From the NCBI GenBank assembly GCA_013180625.2, contig SNVD02014868.1, forward strand, positions 32,322 through 96,321: a DNA stretch of 64,000 nt. Reading direction: 5' to 3'. Positions 1 through 11,909 of the stretch are shown in pieces (the first letter of the stretch is position 1; every line of letters starts with the position of its first letter). Below the pieces are notes generated by a model. It was not told the DNA's origin and made no database searches. It saw nothing but the letters and a program-made list of their open reading frames with translations. The translations under genes and the position numbers were made by a program. Origin of the DNA: Boswellia sacra. Lineage: Eukaryota > Streptophyta > Magnoliopsida > Sapindales > Burseraceae.

Positions 1-2
1 CA

Positions 3-338
3 TATTGTTGTTCAAAACATGCTGTGGTTGGACTCACCAAAAATGCTGCTGTTGAGCTTGGACAATTTGGAATTAGAGTGAATTGCGTGGCGCCGTATGG
101 GCTGCCAACACCAATTGTTACAAGATTTAATGGGCTTACCGATGTAGAGATTGAGAATGTAATGAGTTCACATGCAAATCTGAAGGGTATCACCCTTAAG
201 GCAGAAGATGTTGCAAATGCAGCTCTTTATTTAGCAAGTGATGAGGCTAGGTATGTAAGCGGCCACAATCTTTTCGTTGATGGGGGTTTTACCATTGTTA
301 ATCCAACATTAGGGATGTTTCAGTATCCAGAATCGTGA
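3..338 (+). CDS. Short-chain dehydrogenase/reductase, C-terminal part (SDR110C / secoisolariciresinol dehydrogenase-like)
   Basis: An open frame enters from the left edge and ends at TGA 336-338, giving about 111 residues. Its first codons read YCCSK, which fits the catalytic Tyr-x3-Lys of classical SDR enzymes, followed by a helix rich in GLTKNAAVELG and the usual IRVNCVAP strand. Near the C-terminus LASDEARYVSGHNLFVDGG is the standard cofactor/substrate-lid ending of the family. These enzymes oxidise or reduce secondary alcohols and ketones with NAD(P)(H), probably in the cytosol. The closest plant subfamilies that I recognise are secoisolariciresinol dehydrogenase, momilactone A synthase and ABA2-like proteins; the substrate cannot be told from this part. 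The Rossmann glycine motif lies outside the window. No break is visible, so this is probably the last exon of a working gene. Confidence 0.85.
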   Translation, partial: YCCSKHAVVGLTKNAAVELGQFGIRVNCVAPYGLPTPIVTRFNGLTDVEIENVMSSHANLKGITLKAEDVANAALYLASDEARYVSGHNLFVDGGFTIVNPTLGMFQYPES

Positions 339-1254
339 AAATATCGGGACTTTTTGTTTATGAATCCTAATAATGGATCATCGATGGATGTAATACTTGT
401 TTGACTATATATGTTCGTTTCAAAATTAGAAAAAAGTGTTGCTATTTAAGCCCAATCTCAAAATCTCTTTCTCAGACTCCTTTCTATGTATATATGTTAG
501 ATATTATCACAATTACCCTTCCTTCTTCCTTTATGTGTTTTTTAGCTTTGACTATCCAACTGATAACATTCTGCCTGGAGTCAAATTAGGAATCGATTGG
601 CAAATTGGCGTAATTGATAGTCTCTTGAATGATGGATTGTTGATAATTCTCCAGCCGAAGGTTCATATGGCATTGGCTTTCACCGCAATGACGCAAAAAA
701 AGATGGTACCATCAGGGTGTCAGAGGATTGGGAGATTGAGAAATATGAGCCTTCTATGGTACCTTTAAGTTATCGTTACACAATTTCATCCAATTTATAT
801 AAAAATTGTGAATGAATATATAAAAGTTATAAATAAGTAAATAAAAGTTATAAGTAGTTAATAAAACTTGAAAGTTATATTTACAACTTTTATACGTCTC
901 ATATATAACTTTATTTCCAATTACAAACTTTATATTCAAAACAATTTTTTTTATTTATTCACAAGTTTTATATAAGTTTTTACCATTTTATATACATTGA
1001 TATATCAGATACCATAGCCAAATCCAAGAAATATGTACTTCAATTACTTCGTAAACGAAGAAAGATGACATAACAAGCTTAAGATCCTTCCTGCAATCAA
1101 TATCACTTGGATTCTATACAATTCAACTTAGTTCCATGTCTAAAGAGGGATTCAAGTTTAGATATGAAAATGTGACTATGGTGAACGTAGGGCAGAACGC
1201 TCTTATAGATGTTTTGCCTATACTAGCACAACTTAATGCAGATCGGGAACAACC

Positions 1255-1350
1255 AATGTTGAATTGAATCTCAACTGTTGAAAGTTGGTTGATCCAATGA
1301 CTCACAATTTGTTTACAAATTTGTGTCTCAAATTAAAATAGCGTCATGGA
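1255..1350. repeat. Partial MITE copy related to 23346-23541
   Basis: The stretch containing AGTTGGTTGATCCAATGACT, then AATTTGT and later GCGTCATGGAACCT closely follows the right half of the element at 23346-23541 (AGTTGGTTAATCCAATGACT, AATTTGTGTT, GCGTTATGGAACCT). The matching left half is not clear here, so this is a truncated or strongly diverged copy. Confidence 0.55.
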
Positions 1351-2410
1351 ACCTACCATATATATATATATATATATGTATTGTCTCTTCCATAAATATT
1401 AATGAAATATTTCAAGTTAAATAGATATCAACAATATCGAATATTGATCAGTCACCTAAATCTAATGGTTAAAATAAGTGCTGAGATCATTTCATAATTT
1501 CATTGACATAATATGTTTTAAATAAAAAGCTGAAATGGCAGTCAACAAGTCTAGTAAGTCTCTTAGATTTTCTTCTTTACGAAGTTTGATTAGCCATCGC
1601 AAGACACTTATTTACCTATCATGGGAGGCTTTGAATAGCATAGTGCAGGGCAGACTTGCAACAAAAAGAACAGTTAAAAGATCATTAGCCTAGTTTAAAC
1701 AACTTGTCGTGGAAGTCCAACGTATATTTTAAGTTTTATATCTTTTAAAAACAAAGCTTATTAGGAAAAACTTATCATTATCAAAGATGGAACTATAATT
1801 ATCTGACAGGGATGGTTTTGAAAAGATAATTTAAAAGAGAAAATTTAGGGTTTCATGACGCCTGAAGAAAAGTGAAAGTGAAACAAAAAATAATTAGTCT
1901 TGGGTCATACAGTAAGCGACTTCTAATAGTATGGGGTTATTTTTGTTTCTACAATTTTCGGAGACCTATTTGGCCGCCTTAATTCTTCAATTCGATCACA
2001 AAAATGGTTTTCAAGTTTTGTTACACAAACCTGTTGGCTATCAAACATTGTTAAGAAGAAAACCCAGGAGACTCATTAAACTTAGTTGTCTGTCACGTCA
2101 ACTTTTTATTTTAAAGATTCTATTTTAATTTAATTGTAACGTAATCTCAATCTTATCTTAGTCGTTTTCAAGTTAATGAGTCACTATAAATTTATGTTTA
2201 GTTTTGTATCAAAAGACTCTTTCTTATTTATATGTGTCTGTACTTTTAACACAATTTTTTGAAATATATTTATAATTCTTGATCTCCTTAAATCTAATAA
2301 TTGAGATTTAAAGTTAAAAAATATTTTATAATATCAATTTATGAATCGTCTTAACTAGTAGATTATGTGGTCAAGACCCATAAATTTGTATCTAGTTTTC
2401 TGTTAATTTT

Positions 2411-2419
2411 GTGTGTGTT

Positions 2420-2487
<68 letters not shown>
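2411..2487. repeat. Compound (GT)n(TA)n microsatellite
   Basis: A short GT-rich run leads into about 30 uninterrupted TA units. Such tracts are length-variable between individuals and can collapse in assembly. Confidence 0.9.
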
Positions 2488-2490
<3 letters not shown>

Positions 2491-2492
<2 letters not shown>

Positions 2493-2587
2493 CTTTCAAA
2501 TGAAATTAAAATTTTATGAAATTAATTTTTGTATGGAAAAATCTTTCAAATGAAATTAAAATTTTATTAAATTAATTTTTGTATGGA
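2491..2587. repeat. Two-copy tandem duplication, 50-bp spacing
   Basis: The segment beginning ATCTTTCAAATGAAATTAAA at 2491 is repeated at 2541 with one base difference in the body (ATGAAATT versus ATTAAATT). Both copies end in TTTTTGTATGGA. It sits directly after the TA tract, which suggests slippage. Confidence 0.85.
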
Positions 2588-3363
2588 TTGTAATATATTT
2601 TTACATGCCATTCTTGGAGCTGCTTGGGTTGCCCAAAAGTCAAGGCAGTTACAAAATGCCAAAAGCAAGGTCAATAAAGCACAACACATACATGATACGT
2701 GGAAATCCACCAATTTAGAACACTTTCAAAGTCAATAAATGCTACTACGTGTTAAGATTGGAATTGATTAAAAAAGTATCAAAGGCAAATCAATAATGGA
2801 AAAAGCCAAGATATGGATCAAAGTAGAAAGTTGAGAAGTCAAGAGAGTAGAAATTATATGAGTGATCTTCATTTTTGTCAGAGGGATAAAACCGGTTTCT
2901 TTGAAGTGCTTAATCGGAACTCATATCAAGTTTATCAATCGGTGGCTGCAAAACACTTAGTGCCGTAAGTTTTGGATTTTGGTAAAATCTCAGATGTTTT
3001 TAAATTTATTAGTTTGCTATTTTACTTTCATTTAAAGATGATGAGAATCTGGTTTGCGTTTGAAAGTAAAATGGGGATGGAAAAACCAAACAATACTTTA
3101 GCTTGAAGCTTTGGTGATCCATGTCCTTGATATATAGGTGTCGGTCTCCAAAAAGCTTCTTGTTGTTATTGTTATAATTTTATAATGCATGAACAGTTTT
3201 GTGAAAGATTATTTATATTGATTTCCAAGAATTGCTAATTAAGCAGTTGATGTTGTCATAATATCAGAATGGAAGGTTATTAATTAACGTTTTTCCTTCT
3301 AACACTGCAGCTTGATTTCTTTATAGAGTATTCATCTATTGATGTGAAGAGAGTCTTTTCATA

Positions 3364-3832
3364 ATGGCTTCTACTTCCTTAAGGATTCCTCAAGTAAAGT
3401 ATGATGTTTTCCTTAGTTTTAGAGGTGAAGACACCCGTAACAACTTCACTAGCCACCTCCATGCAGCGTTGTGTCGGAAAAACATTCAAACATTCATTGA
3501 TTACGAACTAAGAAAAGGGGATGAAGTTTCACTTCTATTTTTAATGCAATTGAAGAATCAAAAATTTCAATTATCATTTTCTCAAAAGGCTATGCATCTT
3601 CAAGTTGGTGTCTTGAAGAACTTGTAAAGATTCTTGAACGAAAGAACATGTACTGGCAGAGCGTAATACCAGTTTTTTATCACGTAGATCCATCTGATTT
3701 AAGGTATCAGATTGGTAAATTTGAGGAAGATTTTGCTGTGCGTGAAAAATGTTTTAAAGATAAGGTCTACAAATGGAAGAATGCTTTAACCGAAGCCGCC
3801 AATCTATCTGGATGGGTTTTGGATGGCACAAA
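3364..3832 (+). CDS. TNL1 exon 1: TIR domain, split by a 1-bp loss
   Basis: ATG 3364 opens a classical TIR start with [20 protein letters not shown]. The first frame runs through [13 protein letters not shown] (to about 3531) and then becomes nonsense with a stop at 3625-3627. The neighbouring frame, open from about 3531, continues the domain with [18 protein letters not shown], then [13 protein letters not shown] and [14 protein letters not shown], ending in LSGW. The catalytic-glutamate region (SSSWCLEEL) is therefore present but out of frame with the start. The donor GTAAGT is at 3833. Exon length 469 plus the missing base gives phase 2, exactly what exon 2 needs, so a single base is missing. 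Confidence 0.85.
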
Positions 3833-4367
3833 GTAAGTATATATAAATAGTTCGCTATAGAATAAATTTAGAATTAATTTGGTACAAAAAATTGAGAATT
3901 AAGATTCTCTCCTGGTTTGAACTTCTTTTAGTTTTTGCAAATCTTCTATCATAAAGATATTTATTAACATTAAAAATAGATTGGATTACTGGTCCCTTAT
4001 CTAGGAATCGAGATTCGTTATTGAAGCATAATTTGGATCCTATACAAATCACTATTGTTTCTACTTTACCCAGAAAAAAAAAAAAAAGAGTTTAATAGAA
4101 AATTCTTATTGCATAAGAATCTGTAATATTCCGATATGTTAGATTAAGGTCTGTACCAAACCTAACTAGATCTGTTTACTATTATTTTAACATTATGTAC
4201 ACTTTCTTGCTTTTAGAAATTTCTTTTTTTTTTTATTATAAATTTTCTTTATAAATAATATCCATCTTAGAATAAGTTTCAAATGATTAAAAGCACATCA
4301 TCGGCCTTAGTTCCTCAATTTGACATTATATGTCAAACTTATTATATGTCTATTTTTATTTTGTCAG

Positions 4368-5448
4368 ACTTGAATCTACCGTTACAGAGGAAATTGCCCA
4401 AGATGCATTAAAGAGACTGAATCATTTGTCACCCAATCACAACGAGGACTTGGTTGGAATGAAATCAAGGATGGAAGAAGTTGAGTTGTTGTTATCCATT
4501 GGGTCAAAAGATGTTCGCATTGTTGGAATTTGGGGTATCGGGGGTATAGGCAAGACAACACTTGCTCATGCAATTTTCAATAAAATCTTGAGTCAATTTG
4601 ATAGTTCCCAGTTTCTGTATGTAGGAGAAGAATCAAAACATGGATCAATTCGCTTGCAGCAAAATTTTCTTTCTAGAATATTAGACGATGGTCATTGCAT
4701 TTTAGAGTCTACCTTCTCTAAAGATAGGCTTTACCGTAAAAAGGTTCTTATTGTTTTTGATGATGTAGTGTCTGCAATACAAATAGAAAAATTTACCATA
4801 AAGCTTGAATGTTTCGGTTTAGGAAGTCGGATGATTATAACCACAAGAAATAAACAAGTGCTTAACAATTGTGGTGTCAGTATGAACTATATATACGAGA
4901 TTAAGGGATTATATAATGAAGAAGCTCTAGAGCTTTTCAGCCGACATGCCTTCAAAAACAAAATTCCCATGGTAGATTATGTGAAGTTGTCAAACAAGAT
5001 AGTAAAGTATGCTAAAGGTCTACCATTAGCTCTAAAGGTATTGGGTTCATCTTTATTCGGAAAGGGAGAAGAATATTGGAAAAGTCAAGTTAATAAACTA
5101 GAAATAGCTCTTCATGAGGATATACTAGAGGTGCTAAAAGTAAGTTATGGTGGACTTGATGTTAATCAAAAGAATATATTTCTAGATATTGCATGTTTTT
5201 TTGTATGGGAGAAAATAGATGTTGTGATAGAAATCCTAGAGGCATCCGACTTCTTCCCAAAGAGCGAAATAGAGGTTCTCATTGACAAGTGTCTCATAGC
5301 TGTATCAAAAGATAACAATATAACAATGCATGATATGCTTCAAGAGATGGGCAGGGAAATTGTTCGACAAGAATCCATTAAAGATCCAGGCAGGCGTAGT
5401 CGTTTGTGGAATCACAATGATATTCATCGAATGTTGGGAGAAAACACG
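4368..5448 (+). CDS. TNL1 exon 2: NB-ARC domain
   Basis: The acceptor is TTTTGTCAG (AG 4366-4367). In order, the exon shows the linker with DLVGMKSRMEEVE, P-loop GIGGIGKTT (4534-4560), kinase-2 KKVLIVFDDV (about 4738-4767), RNBS-B GSRMIITTRN, GLPLALKVLGSSLFG, RNBS-D with FLDIACFF, and MHD as ITMHDMLQEMGREIVRQES (about 5322-5378). All ATP/ADP-binding motifs are intact. The conserved VREE-type segment after the P-loop is slightly abnormal (YVGEESKHGS). The donor is AACACG/GTTAGT at 5449. Reading past it soon becomes low-complexity, as expected for intron. Confidence 0.9.
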
Positions 5449-6010
5449 GTTAGTGCTAAAGTAATTTTCTTTCAATTTATATTTTCCATAGACATTTTGA
5501 AATATTTAGTAGTAAATTATATATTTATGACAATATCATGGATAACCGGATATTTACCATATATCTTCATGTGTCGGATCAATGGTATTAAATATTATAG
5601 GCTGGTATACAAGATGTGTCTTATTTTGTTATATATAAATAAGAAAGTTGATATGAAATTACAATATTCAAAATTTGTTTCAAGTATATATAGAGAAGGA
5701 TTCATGGCAGCTTATCATATTTGTTGCACAATTTATTTCTAGCTATTTTTATATATACCATTGAATTAAGGCATTATAAAAGTTACAATTTGTGTAAATT
5801 TTAACGTGCAAAATTAATATATATTAAGAATATCATATTTTATATAAAATCTTAATCATTTAAAGGGCTTTTACATAATGTCAATAGTAGAAATATGTTA
5901 TTGTTTGTGTAAAATTTGATGGTTATATGTTCCAACTGTATATATGTTTGCGAGGATATGTGTACATTTATATGTACATGATACAACTTCCCATTTTTCT
6001 TGTTTATTAG

Positions 6011-6361
6011 GGTACGAAAACAATTCAAGGCATACGGTTGAATATGTCAAAAATAAAAGAGATAAACCTAAACTGCAATGCTTTCACAAAGATGCGGAGC
6101 TTAAGGTTCTTTGACTTTTATTGCTCATATGCTCACTTGGAGTTAAATAGCTCAGATCTCTTCTTCCATTGCTTATGCAATAAAGGAAATTCTAACAAGG
6201 TGCATGCTTCTCAGTCCCTCACACTTGCTTCCACTGATCTAACATACTTTCGTTGTTATGGATATCCGTTGAAATCATTGCCATCAAAATTTCATGCGAA
6301 CAATCTTGTTGCATTTATCACACCCTATAGTAACGTTGAGCAACTTTGGACGGGTATTCAG
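6011..6361 (+). CDS. TNL1 exon 3: linker and first LRR
   Basis: After TTTATTAG the exon opens GGT ACG AAA (GTKTIQGIRLNMSKIKEI), the normal TNL exon-3 start that completes the NTGT motif begun in exon 2. It continues with AFTKMRSLRFFDFY and ends YSNVEQLWTGIQ before donor GTACGT at 6362. The phase is 0 at both borders. The middle segment (SSDLFFHCLCNKGNSN) replaces the usual leader of the first repeat and looks idiosyncratic. Confidence 0.85.
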
Positions 6362-6446
6362 GTACGTATATATTTTGATATATGTGTGTGTGTGTGTGTT
6401 ATTTATAAGCTAATTTGTTTATGTGTTATTCTTTTTCTCATTGCAG

Positions 6447-7481
6447 AATCTTGAAAACTTAAAACACATTAACCTCAGCTACTCCAAGCACCTAATCAAA
6501 ATTCCTGACCTTTCGCTGGCTCCAAATCTTGAGAACTTGATTTTAGAAGGTTGTACAAGTTTGATTGAGATTCCATCATCTATTCAGTATCTCAATAAAC
6601 TTGTGATACTGAATCTAAGAGATTGCAAAAGCCTTGTTAGTCTTCCTAGTATCATCCATTCAAAGTCTCTTAAAGAAGTTTATCTCTCTGGTTCCTCAAA
6701 CCTCAACAGAGCTCCAACATTTCCTTGTAGCGTGAGAGACTTACATTTAGATGGAACTGCCATAAGAGAATTTCCCTTGATTGAACAACCATCAAACTTA
6801 ACTATACTAAATCTTGAAGACTGTTCTAGGCTTAAAACTCTTCCAAGCAACTTTTGTGAGCTAAAATCTCTCAAAATTCTTACTTTGTCTGGCTGCTCAG
6901 AACTTCAAAGATTGCCTGATGAGTTCGGAAATTTAGAAGCTCTGGAGGAACTTGAAGCTGAAGAAACTGCCATAAGAGAAATACCCTTATCCATTACTTG
7001 TTTGAAGAAACTTAATCGTTTATCTTTCCAAAGCTATAAGAGTCAAGGGATAATGGGTTCAGTTTTGCCCTCTTTGTCAGGTTTGAGTTCATTGACATTT
7101 CTATATTTGGTAGACTGTGGAATTGCGAAGTTGCCAGAAAGTCTTGGTAAATTATGTTCTCTAGAACAATTGTACCTATCCGAAAACAATTTTGACAGAA
7201 TTCCAGCAACCATCAAAGACCTTTCCAGGTTAGATTTCCTCCGCTTAAGTGGTTGCAAAAGGCTTCAATTCTTAGCAGAGCTTCCGGGAGCTCGATATAT
7301 AGATGCATGCAACTGTGAATCAATGGAAGCATTTTCAGATTCCTTTCCACCTAATTCTCGGCATTGGAAACCAGAAATTAACCTCGCCAATTGTTTCAAA
7401 CTGAGTCCAATTGAACTTGGAGACAAAATGAGAGATTGTCTACTGAAAATTCAACAAAATGGAAATAAAGTGGAGCCACAG
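6447..7481 (+). CDS. TNL1 exon 4: leucine-rich repeats
   Basis: The acceptor TTGCAG ends at 6446 and the exon opens NLENLKHINLSYSKHL. About a dozen imperfect TNL-type LRR units follow, with recurrent CxxL...LPS cores such as CSRLKTLPSNFCELKSL and ENNFDRIPATIKDLSRL. It ends with the CKRLQFLAELPGARYIDACN region and the NCFKLSP motif that precede the C-JID domain. The donor is CAG/GTTAATG at 7482. This is the likely effector-recognition surface. Confidence 0.9.
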
Positions 7482-7560
7482 GTTAATGTTTTCTTTGTCT
7501 TTTTTAAACAATTTTATGTTTAAACTATATATGTTACAAGTGACGACTTTGTTGTTACAG

Positions 7561-8115
7561 GAATTTCATCAATCCGTTAGCAGGTGTATTTGCTTTCCAG
7601 GAAATGAAATTCCATTGTGGTTTAGCTTTCAAACTACAGGGTCTTCCATGGCCATCAAGCTGCCTCCAAATTGGAACAATAAAAACTTCTTCGGTTTTAC
7701 TATGTGTGCTGTTGTGGAATTTCGAGATCATATTGCTTCTGATGATTTCTTTATTTACTGCCATTGCAAGACTAAATGCAAATATGGTGAGCAGATTGAA
7801 GATCGTTGTGGCCATTTGTCTGCTTGGACACTCGACAATTTTGAAACTTTAAACATCCAGCAAGATCATGTATTTCTGGGGTATGATTTGTCTATGCAAT
7901 CGCCAACAACATTTGTGTGGAGCACATCAGATGATGAAAATGTTGAGTTGGGTTACAGCAATCAAGCATACATAAAATTTACTGCTTATGGAGGTAAATG
8001 GAGTTATGAGCTGAAAAAGTGTGGAATTCAGTTCTTGTATGCCCATGATTGTCCGGAACCAATTAAATTTTGCAGAAGTTTTAGCTTTGATGATGATGCG
8101 GCGGTAGAGAAATAG
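7561..8115 (+). CDS. TNL1 exon 5: post-LRR C-JID domain and C-terminus
   Basis: After TTGTTACAG (AG 7559-7560) the exon encodes CICFPGNEIPLWFSFQTTGS followed by IKLPPNWNNKNFFGFTMCAV, the jelly-roll C-JID domain that in crystallised TNLs helps bind the effector. It ends in an acidic tail FDDDAAVEK and TAG 8113-8115. The frame is open throughout, and the length is typical for the last TNL exon. Confidence 0.85.
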   Translation, partial: EFHQSVSRCICFPGNEIPLWFSFQTTGSSMAIKLPPNWNNKNFFGFTMCAVVEFRDHIASDDFFIYCHCKTKCKYGEQIEDRCGHLSAWTLDNFETLNIQQDHVFLGYDLSMQSPTTFVWSTSDDENVELGYSNQAYIKFTAYGGKWSYELKKCGIQFLYAHDCPEPIKFCRSFSFDDDAAVEK

Positions 8116-10385
8116 GAAACACACTCAAAGAGATTGAAAATTTCCCACTAGAAATAAGCAAGTGCTTCTACGAAGAGTAACCCAAGAAAGTGATTCATAG
8201 CATTACAACTTTACCTGATCTGGGTTACTAAGTTGTTGATATTCTAAAATTTTAGTTATGTTTTACTAGATTCATTCCACAAAAACATGTCACTTGAAGT
8301 AAAGATCCAGAACAATTTCATTAATACAATTATCGTTAATTTCTTTCTTGTTGGATTCACGTATCTATTTTTGAGAAGGAAAAATTATTTTATATAAGCC
8401 TGTCTTGGGACAATTGTTGGTAACCCACATTGACCATTGCCCGAACCCGTGACTTCAATGGAGGTCCATTACGCGGCTCAAGAAAAAGCCCAAGAAATAT
8501 GGTCCACAAGTGGTAAGCCTTGCTACTAGCAATCTCACCATAAAAGAGTGAAAGGAAGCCGGGAAATCATACAAAGCTGAAAGTATTTTTATCAGAAAAT
8601 TTCACGCCCTGAAGTTGGGATTAACAATATAAATGATCTTACTTTTTTAGAAATCAGCATAAATAAATTTTTTATTAAATTGTTCGGTTAAGTCTATAAC
8701 TAAAAGGATAAATTGATAAATTCTTAACAAAATTGAGAATCATTGAATAAATCCTTATTTTCATTTCAATATATCCAAATTAAAGATTTTGAATAAACAT
8801 CATTAGATTTAAAGTCTACATAAACACCCCAACTAGATTACCTAACTCTCTATAATACTTCCTCCGATTACAAAACTACACCGAGCACACCATCCATTAA
8901 TTTAGAAATTAATTTTTAATTTTTTTTTTAAAAAATGAAATAACATCAAATTTATTGTCACCAGTTGCCAGTCACCCTCTGTCAAATGGGCTGATGATGA
9001 CGACATTGCCACTACGAAAGAAGTCTCCGGAGGGAGCCCTATCCATATCTGCGATCATCTCCTCCATTGGCCGTGGCTCTTAACAAAATCCAGCAGTTAA
9101 AGTTACAATGATCGAAATTTTAATTATCGCATCCTATCAATAGTTATCGTAAATAAAGAGGATGATGGATATGGAGAGAGCGTCCTCTGGCAACTTCCCT
9201 AATGGTGGCGGTGTAGTCTCAAGCGCCGAGCCATCGATGACAATAACTTCGATGACTCCATTTGATTTTTATTATTTTTTATAATAAATTAATAAATATA
9301 TTTATTTATTTTATTTATTTTTAATAGTTAGAAAATAATTTAATTATTTTTATATCATATTTCAAATTTATTTAGGTATTGTAATAGTTATTTTTATTAA
9401 AATTGTGAACATTTTAGTAACTTTTTATGAAATTGAGATTTTAAAATCAAATTTGTCAAACAAATATCCATAGCTTTTAGACAGCATAGCAATTTCGAGA
9501 AGCTAATGTACCAAAAATTAAACTTTTTGAGATATCACAGCTAATAATTGATATACTTCTTATAACACTTTTTCACAGCACAGTAGTCCCAAACACACTC
9601 TAAATAATAAAATTTTGTTATGTTAGATGTAAATGAGGAGTTGGAATAGTGATAATATATGAAAATGTAAATGCTACGGTGCTAGGTTTGAATCCCCTTC
9701 ACTCATTCAGTTTTAAAAATTTAATGAAAGGACATTAAAGTTATTTCATCCATTTTTAATAGAGTTATTTAACCTTAGGGTTATTTATGAATTTTTTTCA
9801 AAGAGTAGGGTCACTTCGTTATTCTAAAAAAGGTTAGATCGTTTAATATTAGGTCAAACTTGAAGATCATTAGAAAATTTACCGTATCTTTATTTTAGAA
9901 AATGGGAAATCTAGAGACATTAACACCGACTAACACTAGCAAGATAGGTCTAAGTATACAATCACCTCAAATAATTAAATTTATATAATTTGACGTAGCA
10001 AAAATTTATTGAATAAATAAAAAAAAAGAAAATTAAATAATTTTTAATAAATAAAATATGTTTTATCTGTTCAATGACTTTGTACCAAGTCATGTTGTAT
10101 GATTTGGTTGTCTAAATTAGTTGACATATAGAATTATTCAATTAGCAGTAGTGTTCCAAATGTACCATCTAATAAAAGTCAAGCAAATGTCAAGAGGGCA
10201 TAGATATAAAGTTACTTAATGTATATTTAGTTCAAGTTCTGTAATATGATGTATTAATAGATTTTGTATTAAAAATTTTCAAATATTACTTGTATCTTTA
10301 GCCTATTTCAAAATAAATTTTTAGTTGGATTCATCAAATTTTTTTTTTAAAAAATCTCCCTCCTTAATAAAAATTTTCAGATAAC
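8116..10385. other. Intergenic stretch between TNL1 and the CACTA element
   Basis: The first part is presumably the TNL1 3' UTR. No protein-coding segment is recognisable. An imperfect inverted repeat of higher GC lies at 8983-9264. The remainder is AT-rich and looks like old repeat debris; phrases such as CCCAAACACACTCTAAATAAT near 9588 resemble MITE ends, but I cannot define an element there. Confidence 0.4.
8983..9264. repeat. Imperfect inverted repeat (foldback remnant)
   Basis: The arm 8983-9065 starts CAAATGGG and ends in CCATATCTGCGATCATCTCC. It pairs imperfectly with 9157-9264, whose reverse complement starts CAAATGGAGTCATCG and ends CTCCATATCCATCATCCTC. The arms are GC-richer than their surroundings, with about 90 bases of spacer between them. 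Divergence suggests an old MITE. Confidence 0.5.
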
Positions 10386-10849
10386 CACTACTATAAAATA
10401 GACTTTTTACTGCGTCTGTTTATCGAATGCGGTAAAAATTAAAATTTTGTGGTGGACTATTATGCCTGCAGTAAATGTTTGGGCTTTACTACAGTAAAAA
10501 GTCTTTACATTATCCAATTATAATATTTAGTCTACCCTCTTTAATGCCCTTCTCCCACTTCTCTCTCTTATGCTTCCCACCCGAAATCCCTAATTTCTTT
10601 AATCTCTCAAAATCCCGCTCAAATCTCACCTCAAACCTCAGTTGCGACTTTCCTTCCTTCTGAAATTCCTTGTGGACTTTGACTGTGTGAAGTCAAATCT
10701 CAAATGCAAGTCTTGTTCCCAAACACAAGTGACCGAGAGGCAAGATCAAGATGAAGCATCCAGTTTGAATGTCGTTTTAGGTAAGCAATTTATCTTTAAT
10801 TAGTACTTCTTAGACTGTTAGTTGAAGTTGTATACTGTATGTTTATAGG

Positions 10850-11226
10850 AATGCCTTCGCATTCCCTGTGGCCGTGTCGATCACAGACCAGCTCTACAAG
10901 AACCCGCTAGGGTACGCGTTGGAGCTGGTGAGGCGAGCGAAGACGGATGTGACGGAGGAGTACATGAGGTCGGTGGCAGACCTAATGGTGATAAATGGCC
11001 CACTTCATGATGGTGAGGGCCTGCGAAGGGAGGAGTGGGGGCCATTCCTGGAGTGGCAAGCTTTTACATTTCGTTTAGGAACAAGAGAGGAGAGGATGGG
11101 ATTGTGGTGGCTGCCATGGATAGGTTTGTGAAGGAATTGGATAGCATGTTGAAGGAGCGGCCACTTGGGAGTGAAATCAAATCTGCTTTGATCCAGTCCG
11201 CTGATAATGGCACTTTTAATTATTGA
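10850..11226 (+). pseudogene. Captured host-gene exon of unknown identity, frameshifted
   Basis: A GC-richer island reads [20 protein letters not shown] then [20 protein letters not shown] and INGP. It then shifts frame near 11060 and continues in another frame as [40 protein letters not shown] and SALIQSADNGTFNY to a stop at 11226. Codon use and sequence quality look like a real, conserved protein, but I do not recognise the family. It lies inside the CACTA element and is disrupted, so it is a captured fragment rather than a gene. A short part of it (11017-11054) is duplicated at 12636-12673. Confidence 0.55.
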
Positions 11227-11909
11227 TTTGTGGAAGGTTTACTTGACGATTGTAGATTTTGTGGTTATGGGCTTTTTCTTTGCGTTCTGTGATGCTATCT
11301 TTTCATTGATTGTTATCGTTATTGTTTTTAGCTAGTTGACCACATTGATAGTGTACCTGCGGTTTTTAGGTTATTTCTTATAATTGATATGAGTGGATCC
11401 ATGTTTTTATGGAGTAATAATGATGTTTCTAACCTTCTATGCAATAGTGTGTTTAAAAGTTTTCTTTATTATTGGTCGTAATAGGTTTTCTTATGATATA
11501 ACTTTTGATTGTATCTTTTTAGTTGTGTTAACTTCAAGTTCATTCCAGAACCAATTTTTGTGTCGAAGGGGTTTGCAATCTCTTTGATGATCGGCCATCT
11601 CTTGTTACTTCTAGTTTTTGCACATTATAGATGGTGCAAGTAAGGAAAAGGCTCTTGTTCTCTGTTATGAGTGTTAAATGGCCAATTGCTATTCACGTGA
11701 GAAGGAACATGGTAGTTTCCTGATACCAAAATAATTTTTGTGTTTCTATGGAAAGGCAATTGTGAAATGCAAAGTTCAAGTTGTGTTCTGTTAATAAGTT
11801 TTGTCTATTCTCCACATCTACATTGTATCTTTCTACCTCGGGCTTATATCTTCTTCCAAGAGATGCATAAATTAGTTCATATCAATAATTTTTGTCTGGT
11901 TGTTTGCAG

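Larger units (their letters stand above)
339..3363. other. Intergenic stretch between the SDR gene and the first TNL gene
   Basis: AT-rich sequence without a convincing gene. The first few hundred bases are presumably 3' UTR of the SDR gene. Around 1255-1350 lies a partial copy of a MITE that is more complete at 23346-23541. A short (AT)n run is near 1360-1378, and a long (TA)n tract and a local tandem duplication follow at 2411-2587. The last 450 bases should contain the TNL promoter and 5' UTR; a pyrimidine-rich acceptor-like site ending in CTGCAG at about 3310 suggests a 5' UTR intron, but I cannot place its donor. Confidence 0.5.
3364..8115 (+). pseudogene. TIR-NBS-LRR resistance gene (TNL1), five exons, one frameshift in the TIR exon
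   Basis: Five exons with GT-AG borders can be traced: 3364-3832 (TIR), 4368-5448 (NB-ARC), 6011-6361, 6447-7481 (LRR) and 7561-8115 (post-LRR C-JID domain), with TAG at 8113-8115. Summed exon length is 3491 nt, about 1160 codons, a normal TNL size. TNL proteins are intracellular immune receptors: the LRR/C-JID part senses a pathogen effector, the NB-ARC acts as nucleotide switch, and the TIR is an NAD-cleaving signalling domain. Exon phases join correctly except that the TIR exon is one base short: the reading frame shifts at about 3529-3536. All NB-ARC motifs are intact and exons 2-5 have no stop, so the break is either very recent or a base error in the sequence. A second TNL remnant in the same orientation lies 37 kb downstream, so this was probably a tandem cluster. 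Confidence 0.85.
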
